The notes beneath the pieces were generated by a model, which did no database searches, was not told the DNA's origin, and worked only from the letters and a program-made list of their open reading frames with translations. Positions 7,669 through 11,324 of a stretch of 11,324 nucleotides of DNA are shown here, one piece after another. This stretch comes from Candidatus Cloacimonadota bacterium. GTDB taxonomy: Bacteria; Cloacimonadota; Cloacimonadia; Cloacimonadales; TCS61. Made by a program: the position numbers and the translations under genes. The first letter of the stretch is position 1; each line of letters begins with the position of its first letter. The DNA lies in assembly GCA_027858325.1 (NCBI GenBank), contig JAQICU010000014.1, positions 1-11,324 on the forward strand. The letters run 5' to 3'.

Positions 7669-8472
7669 ATGAGAAAATCTGTTATACAGATCAATTTCGA
7701 GAAGAAAATAATTGATAGACTAAAAGGCAAACCACTTGATGTAATGGAATACATTATTTCTGATAAGGAGATTCAGGTACTTCAAGACTATGCAAATATT
7801 GTATCAATTAAAAGACTGGGCTACAATGATCATGGTCCTGTACACATGCGTAAAGCAGCCTTAAATGCTATTTTAATGTTCGACTTGCTGACGCAGGCGG
7901 AGATAAAATTGAATTTGGAAAAGGAACATATCGGTACCGCAGAAGATAGCAAAATAGCAATTCTTATAGCAGCAATGATACATGATATCGGCATGACAGT
8001 ATCACGTCAAGGTCATGAATTTATGAGTGTTAACCTTGCTATGCCGATCATAGAAAAAATTTTAGAGCAATTTTATCATAGCGATATAAATAAAAAGGTA
8101 ATTATGAGATCGTTGATCATTGAATGTATTTTCGGGCATATGGCAACTCAGGCGATCCACAGTTTAGAAGCCGGACTTGTTCTCATCGGTGACGGATGTG
8201 ATTTGGAACAGGGAAGATCACGAATCTCTTCTTTGTTATCGGAACAACCAAGAGTGGGTGATATCCATAGATATTCTTCAACCGGTATCGAGAGAGTGAA
8301 TATCATCAAGGGTGAAAAGAAGCCTATTCAGATAAAAGTTGATATGTCTGAATCGGTAGGTTTTTTTCAGGTGGAAGAGGTTCTTTTTCCCAAGATCAAA
8401 TCCAGTCCGGTGAAAAGATACATTGAATTATATGCCGGAGTGAAAGGAAAAGAATTAAAGAAATATTTATAA
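7669..8472 (+). CDS. HD-domain metal-dependent phosphohydrolase
   Basis: The protein has 267 residues, with a strong ribosome site GGAGGG (7660-7665) before ATG 7669. The HD signature is complete: H59 in H-G-P-V-H, the H105-D106 pair in M-I-H-D-I-G-M, and a late Asp in G-D-G-C-D (D175 or D178). Extra histidines at 55, 116 and 157 could hold a second metal. The HD superfamily hydrolyses phosphate esters of nucleotides, including cyclic dinucleotides and alarmones; the substrate here cannot be told. The GYP motif of c-di-GMP phosphodiesterases is absent, and so are the synthetase and regulatory domains of RelA/SpoT. No signal peptide is seen, so it should be cytoplasmic. The last 80 residues outside the HD core are unassigned. 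It is the first gene of the apparent operon and ends 11 bases before the next gene. Confidence 0.85.
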   Translation: MRKSVIQINFEKKIIDRLKGKPLDVMEYIISDKEIQVLQDYANIVSIKRLGYNDHGPVHMRKAALNAILMFDLLTQAEIKLNLEKEHIGTAEDSKIAILIAAMIHDIGMTVSRQGHEFMSVNLAMPIIEKILEQFYHSDINKKVIMRSLIIECIFGHMATQAIHSLEAGLVLIGDGCDLEQGRSRISSLLSEQPRVGDIHRYSSTGIERVNIIKGEKKPIQIKVDMSESVGFFQVEEVLFPKIKSSPVKRYIELYAGVKGKELKKYL

Positions 8473-8483
8473 ATGGAGGGAAG

Positions 8484-9323
8484 ATGAAAATTCTTAAATT
8501 CGTAGTTATTTTTAGTGTACTATTTAGCATTCAGTTATTAGCAAATGAAATAATTGAGATCGAAGACGGTCACTTAGGTGAGTCATTCTGGGATGGAAAT
8601 ACTTTTGTGCAAAAAACCGTTGATGCTTCCAAACTTGATGAGAATAAGATATCAGCATATGTAGATGGAGAGTGGCAGGAATTTGAACTTACAAATTTTC
8701 CGGAAATATTCATGACCTGGAATATAAAAGCAAGAATTGAAACACTTGCAGGAATTACAAAAGGTGAGATGCCAAATTTGGAAGGTCCTCATAATGCCAT
8801 TGTAGCAACTTACGGATACCGTCGAGAAGATAGCAGATTCAAAGTTAACAATGCGATTAAAGGCTGCGGGTTCCTTCCTAAAAGAGAGAAGATAAAAGAG
8901 ATAAACCAGATGCTTGCTGAGACTGACACTTTGCACTTTATGAAGAAACTGGAGATCCTGACTGGAATATATGAAAAGGCTGATTCGTTATTTGATTTGA
9001 ATAAACAGATCTCATTGGAACTTTATGCAAATCCTGAGCGTGGAACGCAGACATTTTTGAACCAGATGACAGATCCTACTTCTGTGCTTGTATACATGGC
9101 AATTCCCACTTTCAAGCTTAAAACAATAGCATATTTATTGCATCCGGAAAATCCTGAACTTAGCGAGTATGAAAATGATGTGATTGAATACATAAACCGT
9201 ATTCACAGCTATTTTCATGGTCAATTTTCAAAAGAGTTCATCGCAGTTATTTATAATGTTGTGGAAGTATATAACAGTTCACCCGGAAATGAAAATGGTA
9301 GAGGTACTCTTATTGTGCCTTAA
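8484..9323 (+). CDS. Secreted or periplasmic protein of unknown function
   Basis: I do not recognise this 279-residue protein. GGAGGG (8475-8480) precedes ATG 8484. A clear Sec signal peptide (residues 1-20, K2 and K5, hydrophobic core, L-L-A before N21) means export. There is no lipobox Cys, no later membrane helix and no C-terminal sorting motif, so a free periplasmic or extracellular protein is likely. The mature part starts with a short beta-rich stretch containing W-D-G-N and V-D-G-E-W motifs, then becomes mostly helical (about residues 130-265). Only one Cys is visible (in G-C-G-F). It sits 11 bases after the HD gene and 30 bases before the ATPase gene, which suggests co-expression and perhaps a role in the same surface process. 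Confidence 0.8.
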   Translation: MKILKFVVIFSVLFSIQLLANEIIEIEDGHLGESFWDGNTFVQKTVDASKLDENKISAYVDGEWQEFELTNFPEIFMTWNIKARIETLAGITKGEMPNLEGPHNAIVATYGYRREDSRFKVNNAIKGCGFLPKREKIKEINQMLAETDTLHFMKKLEILTGIYEKADSLFDLNKQISLELYANPERGTQTFLNQMTDPTSVLVYMAIPTFKLKTIAYLLHPENPELSEYENDVIEYINRIHSYFHGQFSKEFIAVIYNVVEVYNSSPGNENGRGTLIVP

Positions 9324-9353
9324 TTAGTTACTATAAAATAAGGAGAGTAAAAA

Positions 9354-10571
9354 ATGAGTCTATCTTTTTCACAAGAGCTTAAAGCTGCTATCCCCGAATT
9401 TGTTTTTGGGATCAACCGAGTAAAACATGTAAATAAAGCAATTACTGAGAATCCAAAATGGAGGAAAGAATCCTTTGAGTTATTAAAAAATCTTTTAGCA
9501 AAAATGATATCTATGGATGCCTCTGACCTAGATTTTGGAGGACCACGCTCTAAAGGCAAGATCTGGTATCGGGTTTATGGGGATAAAAAGCCCGATCTTG
9601 AAGCTGGCGAGATTTTTGAAGACGAAGCAATTGCAATTGTGCTTAGCATTCTTTCCGGAGATCAGAAAAAACTCTTGATCACAAATAAAAATCTTGATTT
9701 TGCCTTATCTGTTGAATTAGATGGAGGAAATCTGCAATACCGTTTCCGTGGAAATGTCTTTTTTGAGAGAACTTACTTAGCAGTTAACTTGCGTGTTATC
9801 AAACAAAAATTATTCAGTATGAAAGATCTGGGAATACCTGATCCGATTGAAAAAAGATTGGACCTGCAGTATGAGAAATCAGGATTATTCCTGATAACCG
9901 GAATAACCGGTTCTGGTAAAAGCTCAACTTTAGATGCTGTTATTGATATGAATAATCACCATAATAATTCTCATATAATTATTATTGGTAACCCGATCGA
10001 ATTTATTCATTCTTCCGATAAAAGTATTGTCTCTCACCGTGAGGTTGGAAGTGATGTTCTTAGCTTCCAAAGTGGTGCAATTGAAGCTTTGCGACAGGAC
10101 CCCGATATTATCGTTGTGGGTGAGATGCGCGATTCCAAAACAATATCTACAGTCTTGGAAGTAACCGATAGTGGGCATAAAGTATTTACAACACTTCATA
10201 CAAGTTCAACCATTGACAGCATTCACCGTATTATTGCAGAATTTCCACCGGATGAGCAGGAACGTATTCGATACAGATTGGCAGATGTTCTCAAGGTAGT
10301 GGTTTCGCAGAAATTAGTTCCCAATAAAAAGAATACTCTTTCACTTGCTAAAGAGATCCTATCAGTAGATTACTCGATTCAGGCTGCTATTAGGAATGGC
10401 AATATTACTGAGTTATATCAAATGCTGACGGAAGGAAAATCAAGTGGAATGTTTACGATGCAGCAAGACCTTTACAGACTCTTTAGGGCTGGCATTATCA
10501 CCATGGAAACAGCAATGAATTACTGCAATAATAAAAAGGTGATGACTAATCTCTTGAAATATTCTAATTAA
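9354..10571 (+). CDS. PilT/PilU-type type IV pilus ATPase
   Basis: AAGGAG (9340-9345) precedes ATG 9354. The 405 residues make a secretion/pilus motor ATPase; such proteins form cytoplasmic hexamers and drive pilus retraction or a related movement. Motifs: N-terminal A-S-D-L (56-59), Walker A G-I-T-G-S-G-K-S (183-190), Walker B region with G-E-M-R-D (256-260, E257 the likely catalytic base), His box with H275 and H282, and a PilT-like C-terminal A-I-R-N (345-348) followed by G-M-F-T-M-Q-Q-D-L and helices. The A-I-R-N region is the main reason to choose PilT/PilU over PilB/GspE. About 45 extra residues at the N-terminus make it longer than a typical PilT (about 345-370). The Asp box, normally E-D-P-I-E, reads G-N-P-I-E (212-216), an unusual change. 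A pilin-like gene follows after 19 bases. Confidence 0.9.
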   Translation: MSLSFSQELKAAIPEFVFGINRVKHVNKAITENPKWRKESFELLKNLLAKMISMDASDLDFGGPRSKGKIWYRVYGDKKPDLEAGEIFEDEAIAIVLSILSGDQKKLLITNKNLDFALSVELDGGNLQYRFRGNVFFERTYLAVNLRVIKQKLFSMKDLGIPDPIEKRLDLQYEKSGLFLITGITGSGKSSTLDAVIDMNNHHNNSHIIIIGNPIEFIHSSDKSIVSHREVGSDVLSFQSGAIEALRQDPDIIVVGEMRDSKTISTVLEVTDSGHKVFTTLHTSSTIDSIHRIIAEFPPDEQERIRYRLADVLKVVVSQKLVPNKKNTLSLAKEILSVDYSIQAAIRNGNITELYQMLTEGKSSGMFTMQQDLYRLFRAGIITMETAMNYCNNKKVMTNLLKYSN

Positions 10572-10590
10572 TTAAAAAGGAGTTTTAATT

Positions 10591-11010
10591 ATGGGTTATC
10601 AACAGATTTTAATGTTAGTGCTGGGTGTAATTATCATTGGCATTTCCGTTGCTGTGGGGCTTGATATGTTCACTCAGGAGATGATGAAGAATAATCGACA
10701 GTCAATTATTTCTGATATGAATATCTTTGCCGGTGTTGCTAATGCTTATTACAAATCTCCACCTAATATGGGAGGAGGTGATAGAGAATGGGATGTAGAT
10801 AAAATGGGATTATGGTTTGGTTTTAATTATGATGCTGTTAACAACACGATCTCAAATAATAATGGGACTTACGTTTTTTCATCATACGGTGATGTATTAA
10901 CAATTATCGGGACAGGTACTTCAATGGGTAATGATGGCAGCACGAATGTAAAAGCAAAATTACAGCTTACAGGAGTGAACTGCGAGATCGTAACTACTAT
11001 CAATAATTAG
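10591..11010 (+). CDS. Pilin-like protein with N-terminal hydrophobic helix
   Basis: AAGGAG (10577-10582) precedes ATG 10591. The 139 residues have the outline of a type IV pilin: one hydrophobic helix at residues 5-26 right at the N-terminus, an amphipathic continuation to about 52, then a small globular part. The usual prepilin motif (G before F-T-L-I-E) is missing; the chain starts M-G-Y-Q-Q. If a prepilin peptidase acts, the leader would be only M-G. A Y-Y-K-S-P-P-N-M-G-G-G segment (53-63) and N-G-T-Y (91-94) are conspicuous, and only one Cys (131) is present, so no disulfide loop. I recall similar proteins with M-G-x-Q-Q starts in Cloacimonadota and Ignavibacteria-type genomes, unverified. 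It lies 19 bases after the PilT-like ATPase, its likely partner. Confidence 0.75.
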   Translation: MGYQQILMLVLGVIIIGISVAVGLDMFTQEMMKNNRQSIISDMNIFAGVANAYYKSPPNMGGGDREWDVDKMGLWFGFNYDAVNNTISNNNGTYVFSSYGDVLTIIGTGTSMGNDGSTNVKAKLQLTGVNCEIVTTINN

Positions 11011-11071
11011 AATTTGCTCACTAAAGAGTTTCGCATAATGAGGTGTTTTTTGTAAGAAAGTGACAGATAGT

Positions 11072-11184
11072 GTCTTTGCGAGTTTTGTTTCTTGCTGTTA
11101 CAAACGAAGCAATCTCTTTTATATTAATTGTTTACAAACTTAGATTGCTTCAATAGTATTTTTCTGTAAGAAACCTCGCAATGA
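11072..11184. repeat. MITE-like imperfect inverted repeat
   Basis: The outer arms TCTTTGCGAG (11073-11082) and CTCGCAATGA (11175-11184) pair with one mismatch. The inner arms GAAGCAATCT (11106-11115) and AGATTGCTTC (11142-11151) pair perfectly. Both arms also share a GTTTCTT segment next to the outer ends. A TTGCGAG...GAAGCAATC...GATTGCTTC...CTCGCAA layout is typical of small non-coding palindromic elements that recur through many bacterial genomes. It encodes no protein. Confidence 0.7.
11131..11159 (+). promoter_or_regulatory. Candidate promoter inside the inverted repeat
   Basis: TTTACA (11131-11136) and TAGTAT (11154-11159) are separated by exactly 17 bases and match the consensus at five and four of six positions. 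It lies in the centre and right arm of the repeat and points towards the gene at 11237. Confidence 0.35.
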
Positions 11185-11236
11185 ATATTAGGTATTTTGC
11201 AGAATCCCTAGTCTAACTTATTTATAGGAGGTAGAA

Positions 11237-11324
11237 ATGAATACTATTTATATTATTCCATTTATGTTTACTTTAGGACTTGCTTTATTGTTCATTGGAT
11301 TAAAAATTATAATTGGTAATAAAC
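11237..11324 (+). CDS. Start of a small membrane protein (cut by window end)
   Basis: A perfect AGGAGG (11226-11231) lies 5 bases before ATG 11237. The 29 residues visible are almost wholly hydrophobic, from I4 to I26 with P8 and several Gly, ending G-N-K at the window edge, so the protein begins with a membrane helix. No family can be named from this much. It follows the pilin-like gene in the same direction but is separated by 226 bases that contain the inverted repeat, so it may have its own promoter. Confidence 0.7.
   Translation, partial: MNTIYIIPFMFTLGLALLFIGLKIIIGNK

Noticed and set aside
7428..7715. 95-codon plus-strand frame before the HD gene
   Set aside because: Its first part is the antisense of tRNA-Lys and its end overlaps the well-supported start at 7669.
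393..11010. Selenoprotein gene or SECIS element near selB
   Set aside because: All complete genes here end in TAA or TAG and none continues through a TGA, so no selenoprotein is visible in the window.
1..11324. CRISPR array, integrase or phage genes
   Set aside because: No regularly spaced direct repeats and no mobile-element protein motifs were found; the only mobile-like item is the small inverted repeat near 11100.

Overview
The window is an AT-rich bacterial segment, most likely from the Fibrobacterota-Chlorobiota-Bacteroidota neighbourhood and probably Candidatus Cloacimonadota. This is an inference. It rests on the large secreted protein ending in a type IX-like sorting domain with an N-Y-P-N-P-F-N-P motif, the low G+C content, and a short pilin-like protein of a type I associate with these phyla. 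No 16S rRNA or other phylogenetic marker is present.

Layout. Bases 1-392 are an upstream region with a candidate promoter and a cluster of palindromic half-sites. Bases 393-4949 encode a 1518-residue secreted multidomain protein: glutamine-amidotransferase-like fold, jelly-roll domain, several ASH/choice-of-anchor-like beta domains, a beta-propeller-like region, three cadherin-like repeats and a C-terminal sorting domain. A strong bidirectional terminator (4971-5011) separates it from the selenocysteine locus. That locus is a tRNA-Sec gene (selC, minus strand, 5016-5110) divergent from selB (5247-7196), the selenocysteine-specific elongation factor. Together they show that the organism inserts selenocysteine at UGA codons. 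After selB comes a stretch of hairpins (7201-7339), then two minus-strand tRNA genes, tRNA-Lys(TTT) followed by tRNA-Glu(TTC), with their own promoter and terminator.

From 7669 to the right edge the plus strand carries a closely spaced group that looks like one operon. It encodes an HD-domain metal-dependent phosphohydrolase, a secreted protein of unknown function, a PilT/PilU-type hexameric ATPase and a pilin-like protein with one N-terminal hydrophobic helix. After a 226-base gap containing a MITE-like inverted repeat, a small membrane protein begins and runs off the window. The ATPase and pilin-like protein point to a type IV-pilus-like machine. The roles of the HD enzyme and the secreted protein in it are unknown, and this is the best candidate here for an undescribed system.

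I see no CRISPR array, transposase, integrase or phage gene. No coding region here contains an in-frame UGA that would mark a selenoprotein.
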